Shown here piece after piece: positions 1 through 9,611 of a stretch of 64,000 bases of DNA. The notes beneath the pieces were generated by a model. The model saw nothing but the letters and a program-made list of their open reading frames with translations. It was not told the DNA's origin and made no database searches. This DNA comes from Polaromonas sp. (GTDB lineage Bacteria; Pseudomonadota; Gammaproteobacteria; Burkholderiales; Burkholderiaceae_C), in assembly GCF_029945925.1 (NCBI RefSeq), contig NZ_JAQSDN010000043.1:16398-80397 (forward strand), written 5' to 3'. The position numbers and the translations under genes were made by a program. Each line of letters starts with the position of its first letter. Position 1 is the stretch's first letter.

Positions 1-139
1 GCGCTGAACCGGTTTTGGCGAAACAGGCTTTTCATGCGCGGCCTCCGCGCATCAACCAAGCCGCTCCGCGCCTTGCAGCGCTGCGCGCTGAACCGGTTTT
101 GGCGAAACAGGCTTTTCATGCGCGGCCTCCGCGCATCAA
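1..139. repeat. 55-bp direct repeat pair at the end of ftsW
   Basis: Bases 1-55 and 85-139 are identical (55 bp, 84-bp period). The right copy carries the last codons and TGA stop of ftsW; the left copy lies in the spacer leading to the next gene, outside the window. The spacer between the copies, 56-84, is unique here. The left copy may continue beyond the window edge. Confidence 0.9.
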
Positions 140-1369
140 AAGCCTGTTTTCATAGTCAATCCGCAGCACCACCGCGAGAGAAATCAGGTTCATCAAAATT
201 GCCGAGCCGCCGTAACTCATGAGCGGCAGGGTTAGCCCCTTGGTCGGCAAGGCGCCCAGGTTCACGCCCATGTTGATGAAGGCCTGGAAACCTATCCAGA
301 TACCCACACCCTGGGCCACCAGGCCGGCAAACAGGCGGTCCAGCGCAATCGACTGGCGGCCGATGTGCATGATGCGGCGCGTCATCCACATGAAGGCACC
401 GATCACGCAGAGAACACCCAGCAGACCGAACTCCTCGCCGATCACCGCCAGCAGGAAGTCGGTGTGGGCTTCCGGCAGCCAGTGCAGTTTTTCGATGCTG
501 CCGCCCAGACCCACGCCGAAAATTTCGCCGCGCCCGAAGGCAATCAGCGAATGCGACAGCTGGTAGCCCTTGCCCAGCGCGTATTTGTCGCTCCAGGGAT
601 CGAGGTAGGCAAAAATCCGCTCGCGGCGCCAGTCGCTGAGCATCACCATCAGCGCAAAGGCGATCACCACCACGGTGGCGATGACAAAAAACATGCGGGC
701 GTTGACCCCGCCGAGGAAAAGAATGCCCATGGCGATCACCGAGATGACCATGAAGGCGCCCATGTCAGGCTCGGCCAGCAGCAGCAGGCCCACAATGCCG
801 ATGGCCACGGCCATGGGCATGACGGCACGGAAAAAGCGCTCCTTGACTTCCATCTTGCGCACCATGTAGTCGGCGGCGTACAGCAGCACCGCAAACTTGG
901 CGAGTTCCGAAGGCTGGAAGTTCATGAAACCCAGCGAGATCCAGCGGCGTGCGCCGTTGACGCCCTTGCCGATGAAGGGGATCAGCACCAGCATCAGCAG
1001 CACCAGCGAAGCCACAAACAGCCAGGGTGCGACTTTTTCCCAGGTCGACACCGGCACCTGGAAGGTCAGCAGGGCAACGGCAAAAGCCACTCCCAGCGAC
1101 AGCGCATGGCGCAGCAGGAAGTGGGTGTGTGCATAACGCGCGAACTTCGGGTTGTCCGGCATGGCGATGGACGCGGAGTACACCATGACCAGGCCCCAGA
1201 CCAACAGGGCCACCGTGACCCAGATCAGAGACTGGTCCACCCCCGACATGCGGACCGGTACCGACTCGGAGCGCGAGCGGCGCTGGCCGCCCAGCCGGAC
1301 CGGCAGGCCTTCGGGCACTGCCCCGCCCAGACTGGAGAACCAGCCGGAAAGACGGGCAGCCACCGTCAT
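116..1369 (-). CDS. ftsW: Lipid II flippase/polymerase FtsW (SEDS family)
   Basis: FtsW is an integral membrane SEDS protein that polymerises glycan strands at the division septum together with FtsI. The 417-residue product has about ten hydrophobic segments after a cytoplasmic N-terminus of about 45 residues. It carries family motifs such as FQPSELAKF and, near the end, [13 protein letters not shown] chose the ATG at 1369 because it overlaps the murD TGA as ATGA; the frame is open to 1414 but has no better start. It is the last complete gene of the dcw block here; murG would be expected next, off the left edge. The stop codon lies inside a 55-bp direct repeat. Confidence 0.95.
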   Translation of the reverse strand: MTVAARLSGWFSSLGGAVPEGLPVRLGGQRRSRSESVPVRMSGVDQSLIWVTVALLVWGLVMVYSASIAMPDNPKFARYAHTHFLLRHALSLGVAFAVALLTFQVPVSTWEKVAPWLFVASLVLLMLVLIPFIGKGVNGARRWISLGFMNFQPSELAKFAVLLYAADYMVRKMEVKERFFRAVMPMAVAIGIVGLLLLAEPDMGAFMVISVIAMGILFLGGVNARMFFVIATVVVIAFALMVMLSDWRRERIFAYLDPWSDKYALGKGYQLSHSLIAFGRGEIFGVGLGGSIEKLHWLPEAHTDFLLAVIGEEFGLLGVLCVIGAFMWMTRRIMHIGRQSIALDRLFAGLVAQGVGIWIGFQAFINMGVNLGALPTKGLTLPLMSYGGSAILMNLISLAVVLRIDYENRLLMRGGRA

Positions 1370-3282
1370 GACACCACCCCCGCGTCCTGCGCGAGCGCCT
1401 GGACGGCGTCGCAAAACACCTGGGCGCGGTGCCCATAGTTGTCGAACATGTCAAAACTCGCGCAGGCCGGCGACATCAACACCGCGTCGCCGGTTTGCGC
1501 CTGCCGGGCCGCCAGTTCAACGGCGGCCTGCATGGAGCCGGCATCGAACAGGGGCACACCCGTGCCTTCCAGCGCAGCACGGATCAGGGGTGCATCGCGC
1601 CCGATCAGCACGACCGCCCTGGCATGCTGGCGCACCGGTCCGGCCAGCGGAGAAAAGTCCTGCCCCTTGCCCTCGCCCCCGGCGATCAGCACCAGTTTGC
1701 GTTCGGCACCCAGACCGGTCAATGCCGCCACGGTGGCGCCCACGTTGGTGCCCTTGCTGTCGTCAAAATACTCGACGTCGCGCACCACCGCAACCGGCGT
1801 CACGCGGTGCGGCTCGCCGGTGTATTCACGCAAGCCGTGCAGCATGGACGCCATGTTGCCGCCCACGGCGCCGGCCAGCGCCAGCGCGGCCAGCGCATTG
1901 GTGGCGTTGTGGCGGCCTCGGATGCGCAGAGCCTCGACCGGCATCAGGCGCTGGATGTACAGCACCACTTCTTCGTCCTTGCGCCGCTTGATGGTTTCGT
2001 CGGCCTCGGCAGCACGCACCAGCCAGGCCATGCCATTGACGGTTTCAATGCCATAGTCACCCGGCCGCTGCGGCATGCCCAGCCCGAAGGTCACGTATTC
2101 ACGCCACTTCGGCTTTTGCAGCTTGGCCCGCACGGGCTCTGGCAACATGGCCATCACCGCCGGGTCATCACGGTTGAGCACCAGCAGGCCCTGGCTGCCG
2201 AAGATGCGCGCCTTGGCGGCTCCGTAGGCCTCCATGCTGCCGTGCCAGTCCAGATGGTCCTGCGTCAGGTTGAGCACCGCGGCTGCGGTGGGCTCAAATC
2301 CCTGCACGCCGTCGAGCTGGAAGCTCGACAGCTCCAGCACCCAGACCTCGGGCAAGCTGCCCGCATCGAGGTGCCCGGCCAGCATGTCCAGCAGGTTGGG
2401 GCCGATGTTGCCCGCCACCGCCACGGTCTTGCCGCCGTGGGTCACCAGTTGGCCGGTCAGCGAAGTCGTGGTCGTCTTGCCGTTGGTCCCGGTGATTGCC
2501 AGCACCTTGGGGGCATAAGCGCGCTCGGCCTGCAGCTCACGCAGGGCGCGGGCGAACAGGTCCAGTTCCCCGCCTGCCCACAAGCCGATGGCCTGCGCTG
2601 CCTGCCAGACCGGGGCAAACACCGCAGGCGACAGGCCCGGGCTCTTGAAGACGGCGCGGATGTCATTGCCCTCAACCAGACCGGATTCGAATGCGCCGGC
2701 GCGGAAATCGACCTGGGGCAACTCCGCCTGCAAGCTGGCCAGTTGAGGCGGCGTCTCGCGGGTATCGGCCACCGTTACACGCGCGCCCTGCCGCACACAC
2801 CAGCGCGCCATGGCCAGCCCGGAAGCGCCCAGCCCCAGGATGAGGACATGCTGGCCGTGCAACGCCGACACCACCGTCTCGCCAGATGTTTCGACGGCTG
2901 CAGGAGCATCGTCTTCAGCACCACCCTGCACGGTTTCGTCCGTCGGCGGTGGCACTTGCGCCACAGGGGGGATCGGCGCGGCCTGTTCGGGCGCACTCAC
3001 CTCGGCAAACAATTGCGCGACAAAGGCAGCCGCATCGCGCGCGGCCGTCAGGGTCTCGGGCAGGGGCCGTGCCCCCGCTTTGCCCGCCCCCCCGGTGCGG
3101 ACCGGGTCCGTTTCTGCCGCCGGGGCCTGTGATGCCGGCTCCCCCAGGGGCAACGCCTCTGGCAACGCCGGCACGGCATCCGGCGCCGGCACAGGCGCCG
3201 GCACCAGGCCGTTCGCCTGCGTCACCTCCGCTGGAGGCTCCTCATGCGTTTCGCCGGGGTTGGGGGATTCGTTGGCGTTCAT
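1366..3282 (-). CDS. murD: UDP-N-acetylmuramoylalanine--D-glutamate ligase MurD with a long N-terminal extension
   Basis: MurD adds D-glutamate to UDP-MurNAc-L-Ala in the cytoplasm. The Rossmann-like substrate domain begins near residue 145 ([17 protein letters not shown]), the ATP loop GTNGKTTT is at about 265-272, and the ligase C-terminal domain follows. The product is 638 residues, against about 440-500 usual for the family. The excess is a Pro/Ala/Glu-rich, low-complexity stretch of about 140 residues at the N-terminus. The ATG at 3282 overlaps the mraY stop as ATGA, which favours translation of the extension. Two in-frame GTG codons just before the Rossmann domain are a possible alternative start giving a normal-size enzyme, but they have only a weak ribosome-binding site. 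Confidence 0.9.
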   Translation of the reverse strand: MNANESPNPGETHEEPPAEVTQANGLVPAPVPAPDAVPALPEALPLGEPASQAPAAETDPVRTGGAGKAGARPLPETLTAARDAAAFVAQLFAEVSAPEQAAPIPPVAQVPPPTDETVQGGAEDDAPAAVETSGETVVSALHGQHVLILGLGASGLAMARWCVRQGARVTVADTRETPPQLASLQAELPQVDFRAGAFESGLVEGNDIRAVFKSPGLSPAVFAPVWQAAQAIGLWAGGELDLFARALRELQAERAYAPKVLAITGTNGKTTTTSLTGQLVTHGGKTVAVAGNIGPNLLDMLAGHLDAGSLPEVWVLELSSFQLDGVQGFEPTAAAVLNLTQDHLDWHGSMEAYGAAKARIFGSQGLLVLNRDDPAVMAMLPEPVRAKLQKPKWREYVTFGLGMPQRPGDYGIETVNGMAWLVRAAEADETIKRRKDEEVVLYIQRLMPVEALRIRGRHNATNALAALALAGAVGGNMASMLHGLREYTGEPHRVTPVAVVRDVEYFDDSKGTNVGATVAALTGLGAERKLVLIAGGEGKGQDFSPLAGPVRQHARAVVLIGRDAPLIRAALEGTGVPLFDAGSMQAAVELAARQAQTGDAVLMSPACASFDMFDNYGHRAQVFCDAVQALAQDAGVVS

Positions 3283-4457
3283 CGCAGTTTCAACGTCGAC
3301 AGGCCGACCAGGCACAGCAGCATGGTGATGATCCAGAAGCGCACGACCACCTGCGTTTCCTTCCAGCCGCTTTTCTCGAAATGATGGTGCAGGGGCGCCA
3401 TCCGGAACAGCCGTCGGCCTTCACCAAAACGCTTGCGGGTGTATTTGAAATAGATCACCTGCAGCATCACCGACATGGCTTCGACGACAAAGATGCCGCC
3501 CATGATGGCCAGCACGATTTCCTGGCGCACGATGACCGCAATCGTTCCCAGCGCGGCGCCCAGCGCCAGCGCACCCACGTCGCCCATGAAGACCTGCGCG
3601 GGGTGGGTGTTGAACCACAGGAAGGCGAGGCCGGCACCGGCCATGGCCGAACAGAAAATCAACAACTCGCCCGCACCCGGGATGTGCGGGAAAAACAGGT
3701 ATTTCGAATAAACGGCACTGCCGGTCACATAGGCAAACACGCCGAGCGCCGAGCCGACCATCACGACCGGCATGATCGCCAGACCGTCCAGCCCGTCGGT
3801 CAGGTTCACGGCATTGCTGGAGCCGACAATCACGAGGTAGGTGAGCAGCACAAAACCAAACACGCCGAGCGGGTAACTGATTTCCTTGAAGAAAGGCAGC
3901 TGCAGCCCGGCCTTGGGCGGCAGGTTCACGTCAAAACCGGACTGCACCCAGCTCATGAACAGCTCCAGCACCCGCATGTTGGAGCTTTCCGAAATGCTGA
4001 ACACCAGGTACAGCGCAGCCACCAGGCCGATCACCGATTGCCAGAAGTATTTTTCCCGCGAGCGCATGCCTTCGGGATCCTTGTGCACCACCTTGCGCCA
4101 GTCGTCGGCCCAGCCGATGGCGCCAAACCCGAGCGTGACGATCAGCACAATCCAGACAAAACGGTTGCTCAAGTCAAACCACAGCAACGTGGAAATGCCG
4201 ATGGACAGCAGGATCAGGACGCCGCCCATGGTCGGTGTGCCACTCTTGCTCAGGTGGGTCTGCATCGCATATTCGCGGATGGGCTGGCCAATCTTGAGAT
4301 GGGTCAGGCGGCGAATCACGAAAGGTCCGGCGATCAACCCGATCAGCAAGGCGGTCATGGCGGCCATCACCGCGCGAAACGTCAGGTACTGGAACACGCG
4401 GAAATAGCCGAATTCCGGCGACATGGTTTGCAGCCACTGGGCCAGGCTAAGCAGCAT
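3279..4457 (-). CDS. mraY: Phospho-N-acetylmuramoyl-pentapeptide transferase MraY
   Basis: MraY transfers phospho-MurNAc-pentapeptide to undecaprenyl phosphate, making lipid I at the inner membrane. The 392-residue product has ten predicted membrane segments. It shows family motifs: KSGTPTMGG near residue 70, NLTDGLDGL in the middle, [11 protein letters not shown], and the histidine-rich [11 protein letters not shown] loop. The ATG at 4457 is preceded by AGGAGG at good spacing, so I prefer it to the longer frame starting at 4493. It follows murF after a spacer of about 80 bp that holds a dispersed-repeat fragment, and it overlaps murD. Confidence 0.95.
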   Translation of the reverse strand: MLLSLAQWLQTMSPEFGYFRVFQYLTFRAVMAAMTALLIGLIAGPFVIRRLTHLKIGQPIREYAMQTHLSKSGTPTMGGVLILLSIGISTLLWFDLSNRFVWIVLIVTLGFGAIGWADDWRKVVHKDPEGMRSREKYFWQSVIGLVAALYLVFSISESSNMRVLELFMSWVQSGFDVNLPPKAGLQLPFFKEISYPLGVFGFVLLTYLVIVGSSNAVNLTDGLDGLAIMPVVMVGSALGVFAYVTGSAVYSKYLFFPHIPGAGELLIFCSAMAGAGLAFLWFNTHPAQVFMGDVGALALGAALGTIAVIVRQEIVLAIMGGIFVVEAMSVMLQVIYFKYTRKRFGEGRRLFRMAPLHHHFEKSGWKETQVVVRFWIITMLLCLVGLSTLKLR

Positions 4458-4469
4458 TGCGTGCCTCCT

Positions 4470-4534
4470 GCCGAGCCGCCTCAAAGGAGGCACACGCCCC
4501 CTCGGGGAGCAGTGAACGCATGTGAACGTGGGGG
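4470..4534 (-). repeat. Dispersed repeat family B, copy 1 (murF-mraY spacer)
   Basis: Read on the minus strand, the spacer carries CCCCCACGTTCAC, then CTGCTCCCCGAGGGGGC. These are the two hallmarks of the family B repeat found at 19032, 28406 and 47801, but more diverged. It is the only copy in this orientation. Confidence 0.6.
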
Positions 4535-4535
4535 T

Positions 4536-5918
4536 TCATTTTTTCTCCTCTTTTTGTTGTTGTGTGTCGGCCGCGATGGCCTGGACCACGCGCTCCATCT
4601 TCATGAAGCGTGAACCCTTGACCAGCACGCTGGCCACACCCGGCAAGGCAGCCATCACGGCGATCTTCAGGGCATCGATGTCGTCGCCAAAATGCCGGCC
4701 GTTGCCGAAGGCCCTGGCAGCGTCGGCGGACTGCGTGCCCAGCGTGAACACCTGATCGATGCCGCGCTCACGCGCATGGGCACCGACCTCGACATGGAAA
4801 GCTGGCCCTTGGTCGCCGACCTCGCCCATGTCGCCCAGCACCAGCAGGCGCGGCCCCGGCAGTTCGGCCAGCACGTCGATGGCAGCGCGCACGGAATCCG
4901 GGTTGGCGTTGTAGCTGTCGTCGATCAGCGTGAGGGCGTGGCCCGCCGCCTCGAGCTGGAGGGCGCGCGAGCGGCCCTTGACCGGGACAAAGGCCGACAG
5001 CCCGGCAGAAATGGCCGCCAGCGGCGCGCCGGCCGCCAGGGCACAGGCGGTAGCGGCCAGGGCATTTTTGACGTTGTGCCGGCCGGCGATCTGCAGCGAA
5101 AAGCCGATATCGCCCTGCGGCGTGCCGGCCACCACCCGCCAGGCGCCGCCCAGCCATTGCGCGGTGCCGGTGACGTCGGCCTCGCCCGACCCGGCAAAAG
5201 TCAGCACCGCGCGGGACCCGGCGAGTTCCCGCCACAGCGGTGTGTACAGCTCGTCGGCCGGAAACACCGCGACGCCCGAGGCCGGCAACGCTGCGATGAC
5301 CGCGCCATTTTCGCGGGCAACGGCCTCCACCGTGGCCATGAACTCCAGGTGTTCGCGCTGCGCATTGTTGACCAGCGCCACGGTGGGCCGGGCCATGGCG
5401 GCCAGGCTGGCAATTTCACCGGGGTGGTTCATGCCCAGTTCGACCACCCCGGCCTGGTGGGTGGCACGCAGGCGCAGCAGCGTCAGGGGTACGCCGATGT
5501 CGTTGTTGAAATTTCCTTCGGTCGCAAAAGCACCGCCCTGCTTCCAGGCGCGCAGGATGGACGCCATCATTTGCGTGACCGTGGTCTTCCCATTGCTGCC
5601 GGTCACGGCGACCAGCGGCAGGCTGAACTGCGCGCGCCAGCCCGCGGCAAGCTGGCCCAGCGCCTGCTTCGAATCGGCCACCAGCAGGCCGGGGAGTTCG
5701 GCACCCAGGCCATGCTCGGCCAGGGCCGCCACCGCGCCGGCGCTTTTCGCCTGCACCAGGAAATCATGGGCATCAAAGTGTTCGCCCCTGAGCGCGACAA
5801 ACAGGTCGCCTGGCTGCAGGCTGCGCGTGTCCGTGTGCACACGCTGGAACCGCAGCGTGCCGTCGCCCACCAGCCGGGCAGACGGCAACCACTGCAGGGC
5901 CTGTTGCAGGGTCATCAT
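4536..5918 (-). CDS. murF: UDP-N-acetylmuramoyl-tripeptide--D-alanyl-D-alanine ligase MurF
   Basis: MurF adds D-Ala-D-Ala to the UDP-MurNAc-tripeptide. The 460-residue product has the Mur ligase order: N-terminal substrate domain, central ATPase with GSNGKTTVTQMM near residues 107-118, NNDIGVPLTLL after it, and a C-terminal domain with LIDDSYNANPDS. The start codons at 5918 and 5915 are tandem ATGs; the first overlaps the murE TGA, and GGGAGG lies just upstream. Length and motifs are normal for the family. Confidence 0.95.
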   Translation of the reverse strand: MMTLQQALQWLPSARLVGDGTLRFQRVHTDTRSLQPGDLFVALRGEHFDAHDFLVQAKSAGAVAALAEHGLGAELPGLLVADSKQALGQLAAGWRAQFSLPLVAVTGSNGKTTVTQMMASILRAWKQGGAFATEGNFNNDIGVPLTLLRLRATHQAGVVELGMNHPGEIASLAAMARPTVALVNNAQREHLEFMATVEAVARENGAVIAALPASGVAVFPADELYTPLWRELAGSRAVLTFAGSGEADVTGTAQWLGGAWRVVAGTPQGDIGFSLQIAGRHNVKNALAATACALAAGAPLAAISAGLSAFVPVKGRSRALQLEAAGHALTLIDDSYNANPDSVRAAIDVLAELPGPRLLVLGDMGEVGDQGPAFHVEVGAHARERGIDQVFTLGTQSADAARAFGNGRHFGDDIDALKIAVMAALPGVASVLVKGSRFMKMERVVQAIAADTQQQKEEKK

Positions 5919-7411
5919 GCGAGGCCTCCCGGCGCGGCGTGACGGCTCGCACCCTGGTCCAGCGCCGCTTCGGCCTGCGCCTTGTCGGAAAACGGCAGTT
6001 TGACGCCCGCGGTTTCCTGGTAACTTTCATGGCCCTTGCCGGCAATCAGGACCACGTCGCCGGCCTGCGCCTGGCCCACCGCGTGAGCGATCGCCCGGGC
6101 GCGGTCGGCCTGAACGTGCACCGCATCGCGGCGGGCAAATCCCTGCAGGATCTGGCTGATGATGGCGTCGGGGTTTTCGCTGCGCGGGTTGTCACTGGTC
6201 ACCACCACCCGGTCCGCCCCTTTTTCCGCGACTGCCGCCATCAGCGGCCGCTTGCTGGCATCACGCTCCCCGCCACAGCCAAAAACGCACCAGAGTTGTC
6301 CGGAACGCCCGCTGGCCAGTGGCCGGAGGGCGCCCAGCACCTTCTCGAGTGCATCGGGGGTGTGGGCATAGTCCACCACCACCAGTGGCCGGCCCGGCAC
6401 CGCAATCGAGTCCATGCGTCCGGGCACCGGCGACAGGTGGGCGCAGGCTTCGACCACGTCCGATAAAGGCAGGCCAAGCGCACGCAAGGCCGCCATCACA
6501 CCCAACAGGTTGGAAACGTTGTACTGCCCGACCAGCGCGGTCGAGAGCCGATGCCGTTCATCGCCCTCCACCACATCAAAACCCAGAAAATCCAGGCCGT
6601 GGTGGATGGCTTGGGCCTGCAGGCGCGCAGGCGCCAGGCAGGACACGGTCCAGACGTCGAGACCCGACTCGCGCAGGGTCACAGCGAGCGCCGCCCCGTG
6701 CGTGTCATCGATGTTGATCACCGCCGCTTTCAGGCCGGACCAGCCAAACAGCCGGGCCTTGGCGTCCCAGTAGGCCTGCATGCTCTGGTGGTAGTCGAGG
6801 TGGTCCTGCGTGAAATTGGTGAAAATCGCCACGCGTATGTCGGTGGCGTCCAGCCGGTGCTCGGCAATGCCGATCGACGAGGCCTCCAGCGCGCACGCTG
6901 AAAAACCGTCGTCGACCCAGCGCCTGAGCTGCTGCTGCAACAGCACCGGATCGGGCGTCGTCAGGCCGTTGAACACCATGGCTTCGGGCTGTCCGATGCC
7001 CAGCGTGCCGACCACGCCGCAGCGCCTGCCCAGCTTGCCCAGGGCCTGGGCCAGCCACCAGGCGGTCGAGGTCTTGCCGTTGGTGCCGGTCACGGCCAGC
7101 ACGTCCAGCTGTTTGCTGGGGTGCTCGAAATAAGCCGCGGCTATCGGTGCTGTCGCCGTTTTCAGGCCGCTGTAGGCCGCGACACGGCTGTCGCTGAAGG
7201 CATAGGCTTCCGCTCCCGACTGCTCAACCAGGCAGGCCTGCGCGCCTGCGGCCAGAACATCCGCCACGTACTTGCGCGCATCGGTGGCCGCACCTGGCCA
7301 GGCAATAAAACCATCACCGGCACCGACCTTGCGGCTGTCGGTCCAGAGACTGCCGCTCACGCGCTGGTGCAACCAGTGCGCGGCCTGCTCGGGGGTGTGC
7401 AGCCGCTCCAT
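5915..7411 (-). CDS. murE: UDP-N-acetylmuramoyl-L-alanyl-D-glutamate--2,6-diaminopimelate ligase MurE
   Basis: MurE adds the third amino acid of the peptidoglycan stem. The 498-residue product carries the ATP loop GTNGKTSTAWW near residue 110 and, in the C-terminal domain, the motif DNPRSENP. The DNPR form is known to mark enzymes that use meso-diaminopimelate, as expected for a Gram-negative; dapF is also in this window. Its start touches the ftsI stop and its own stop overlaps murF. Confidence 0.95.
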   Translation of the reverse strand: MERLHTPEQAAHWLHQRVSGSLWTDSRKVGAGDGFIAWPGAATDARKYVADVLAAGAQACLVEQSGAEAYAFSDSRVAAYSGLKTATAPIAAAYFEHPSKQLDVLAVTGTNGKTSTAWWLAQALGKLGRRCGVVGTLGIGQPEAMVFNGLTTPDPVLLQQQLRRWVDDGFSACALEASSIGIAEHRLDATDIRVAIFTNFTQDHLDYHQSMQAYWDAKARLFGWSGLKAAVINIDDTHGAALAVTLRESGLDVWTVSCLAPARLQAQAIHHGLDFLGFDVVEGDERHRLSTALVGQYNVSNLLGVMAALRALGLPLSDVVEACAHLSPVPGRMDSIAVPGRPLVVVDYAHTPDALEKVLGALRPLASGRSGQLWCVFGCGGERDASKRPLMAAVAEKGADRVVVTSDNPRSENPDAIISQILQGFARRDAVHVQADRARAIAHAVGQAQAGDVVLIAGKGHESYQETAGVKLPFSDKAQAEAALDQGASRHAAPGGLA

Positions 7412-9144
7412 CAGAACGACTCCTCCACCGGGTTGGTGACGATCTGCGGTTTGACGGCCATGTCGGGCTGAACGCCCATCATGCGCAATGTCTGCTGCAC
7501 GACCTCGCTGAATACTGGCGCGGCGGCCAGCCCACCATAGTATTTGCCGTCGCTGGGTTCATCAATCATCACGGCAACAATGATGCGGGGAGCTTCAATC
7601 GGTGCCATGCCCGTGAACCATGCGCGATATTTGTTGCTCGCATAGCCCTTGCCGACCTGCTTGTGCGCAGTGCCTGACTTGCCTCCAACCGAATAGCCGA
7701 CGGTCTGCGCCAGCTGGCCCGTCCCCCCTGGCGCCGCGGCCATCTGCAACATTTTCCTGACGGCACGCGCGTTCTCTGGTGAAAACACCCGCACGCCCGT
7801 CGCAGGCTCACTGCTCTTGAGCATGGTCACCGGGATGATCCGGCCGTCATGCGCAAAAGAGGTGTACGAATGCGCCATCTGGAACAGCGAGGCCGACAGG
7901 CCATAGCCATAGGCCATCGTGGCCTGCTCGACGGGCCGCCATGACTTCCACGGGCGCAGGCGCCCCGTGACTGCGCCCGGAAATTCGATTTGCGGCTTCT
8001 GCCCGTAGCCAAGCGCGACATAGGTGTCCCACATCTCATGCGGGCTCATCTTCTGGGCGATCTTGAGTGCGCCGACATTGCTTGACTTCTGGATGACCCC
8101 TTCCACGGTGAGCGTGCCGTAATTGTGGGTGTCGCTGATGGTGAATCCACCGATGCTGATGCGCCCCGGACCGGTTTCGATGAGGGTGGCCGGCTTGACC
8201 CTGCCCGCCTCAAGCGCCATGGCCACCGTGATGGGCTTCATGGTTGAGCCCGGCTCAAAAGTATCCGTCACCGCGCGATTGCGCAACTGCTCGCCGGTGA
8301 GATTCTGGCGTTTGTCGGGCACATAGCTTGGATAGTTGGCCAGCGCCAGCACTTCGCCCGTGATCGTGTCGAGTACAACCACACTGCCGGCCCTGGCCTT
8401 GCGTTCGATCACTGCGTCGCGCAGCTTCTGATAAGCAAAGAACTGCACCTTGCTGTCAACGCTGAGCTGGATGTCCTTGCCCTCCACAGGCGGCACTTGC
8501 TCCCCGATACTTTCGACCACGCGCCCCAGCCGGTCCTTGATCACGCGTCGGGAACCGGGCTTGCCCGCCAGATCCTTGTTGAATGTGAGCTCGATCCCTT
8601 CCTGTCCGCGGTCCTCCACATTCGTGAAGCCGACCACATGCGCAATGGTCTCACCCTCCGGATACTTGCGCTTGTATTCCTTGCGCTGATAAATGCCCTT
8701 GATGCCCAGGCCGTGAATCTGCTGTGCTACAGGCTCGTCAACCTGTCGCTTGACCCATACAAAGGTCTTGTCCTCGTTGGCCAGTTTCTTGTTGAGATCG
8801 ACTACTGGCATTTCCAGGAGTCTGGCCAGCTCGGCAAGCTGGGCTTTGCTCGCTTCGACATCCTCGGGAATCGCCCAGATGCTCGACGCCGGGACGCTGG
8901 ACGCCAGGATCAGTCCATTGCGGTCCAGAATGCGGCCCCGATTGGCAGGCAGTTCCAGGGTGCGGGCAAAGCGGACTTCGCCCTGACGCTGGAAGAACTC
9001 GTTGCCAACGACCTGTACATACGCCGCGCGGCCGGCCAGCCCGGCAAAGGCCAGCGCAATACCTGCGACGATCAGCTTGCTGCGCCAGACCGGGGTCTTG
9101 CTGGCCAGCAGCGGACTGGAGGTGTAACGCACGCTTCTACTCAT
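7411..9144 (-). CDS. ftsI: Peptidoglycan D,D-transpeptidase FtsI (PBP3)
   Basis: FtsI is the septal class B penicillin-binding protein that crosslinks new peptidoglycan with FtsW. The product is 577 residues. One membrane anchor lies at about 22-45, then the dimerisation domain, then the transpeptidase domain with STMK (nucleophile Ser300, Lys303), SSN (354-356) and KSGT (489-492). The start ATG at 9144 overlaps the last codons of ftsL; the open frame continues to 9276 without a credible start. It ends where murE starts. Confidence 0.95.
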   Translation of the reverse strand: MSRSVRYTSSPLLASKTPVWRSKLIVAGIALAFAGLAGRAAYVQVVGNEFFQRQGEVRFARTLELPANRGRILDRNGLILASSVPASSIWAIPEDVEASKAQLAELARLLEMPVVDLNKKLANEDKTFVWVKRQVDEPVAQQIHGLGIKGIYQRKEYKRKYPEGETIAHVVGFTNVEDRGQEGIELTFNKDLAGKPGSRRVIKDRLGRVVESIGEQVPPVEGKDIQLSVDSKVQFFAYQKLRDAVIERKARAGSVVVLDTITGEVLALANYPSYVPDKRQNLTGEQLRNRAVTDTFEPGSTMKPITVAMALEAGRVKPATLIETGPGRISIGGFTISDTHNYGTLTVEGVIQKSSNVGALKIAQKMSPHEMWDTYVALGYGQKPQIEFPGAVTGRLRPWKSWRPVEQATMAYGYGLSASLFQMAHSYTSFAHDGRIIPVTMLKSSEPATGVRVFSPENARAVRKMLQMAAAPGGTGQLAQTVGYSVGGKSGTAHKQVGKGYASNKYRAWFTGMAPIEAPRIIVAVMIDEPSDGKYYGGLAAAPVFSEVVQQTLRMMGVQPDMAVKPQIVTNPVEESF

Positions 9145-9430
9145 GGGCGTCACCTGCCGCAGAAGGATTTTTATAGGTGACGTATTGCGTGATGGCTGGC
9201 GTTGCCGAACGCATCTGCAACCTGTCCCTGGAGAGCTGCTCCACCCGCAGCGGCGTGGCCTGCGCACGCTTTTCAACCTGCAGACGCTCCTTGTCGGACT
9301 CGAGCTGGCGGCTCAGTGCCGTCGTTTTTTCCAGCTCGACAAACAGCCGGCGCGATTCGTACTGCGTGTGCACCAGGTACAGCGCGCTGACCAGCACAGC
9401 CACCAGGAGGACCAGATTCAGGCGCGTCAT
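9137..9430 (-). CDS. ftsL: Cell division protein FtsL
   Basis: FtsL is a small bitopic divisome protein that acts with FtsB and FtsQ to activate FtsWI. The 97-residue product has a short cytoplasmic N-terminus, one membrane segment (NLVLLVAVLVSALYLV, about residues 4-20) and a periplasmic coiled coil rich in Glu, Leu and Arg. FtsL is poorly conserved, so the assignment rests on size, topology and its place between rsmH and ftsI. The ATG at 9430 is preceded by a G-rich stretch that belongs to a dispersed repeat. Confidence 0.9.
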   Translation of the reverse strand: MTRLNLVLLVAVLVSALYLVHTQYESRRLFVELEKTTALSRQLESDKERLQVEKRAQATPLRVEQLSRDRLQMRSATPAITQYVTYKNPSAAGDAHE

Positions 9431-9438
9431 GGCGATGT

Positions 9439-9605
9439 GGCCCCCACGCTTTTCACTGCGTGTAATGCGCGAGGCCTTGCAGGCCGCGGCTCGCGAGACG
9501 CTTCGCCTCTGTCGCCTGTCCAAACCTGCTCAAGCAGGTTTGGAGCCGCAGGCTCCAGCCCCTCAGGGGCTAATTTCCCTTGGGGCGGCCCAGCGGGAAA
9601 TTGCT
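9439..9605. repeat. Family B repeat fragment followed by a chain of four hairpins (rsmH-ftsL spacer)
   Basis: The 182-bp spacer starts, on the plus strand, with GGCCCCCACGCTTTTCACTG, matching family B at 47801. Four inverted repeats follow: 9520-9530/9533-9543 (11-bp arms), 9542-9547/9551-9556 (6 bp), 9557-9563/9565-9571 (7 bp) and 9572-9579/9595-9602 (8 bp). None has a T tract typical of an intrinsic terminator on the gene strand. Confidence 0.8.
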
Positions 9606-9611
9606 GCCGCC

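Noticed and set aside
1429..3132. Long plus-strand open frame opposite murD, and many similar antisense frames elsewhere
   Set aside because: They mirror real high-G+C genes, lack ribosome-binding sites, and give His/Arg/Gln-rich sequences without recognisable domains.
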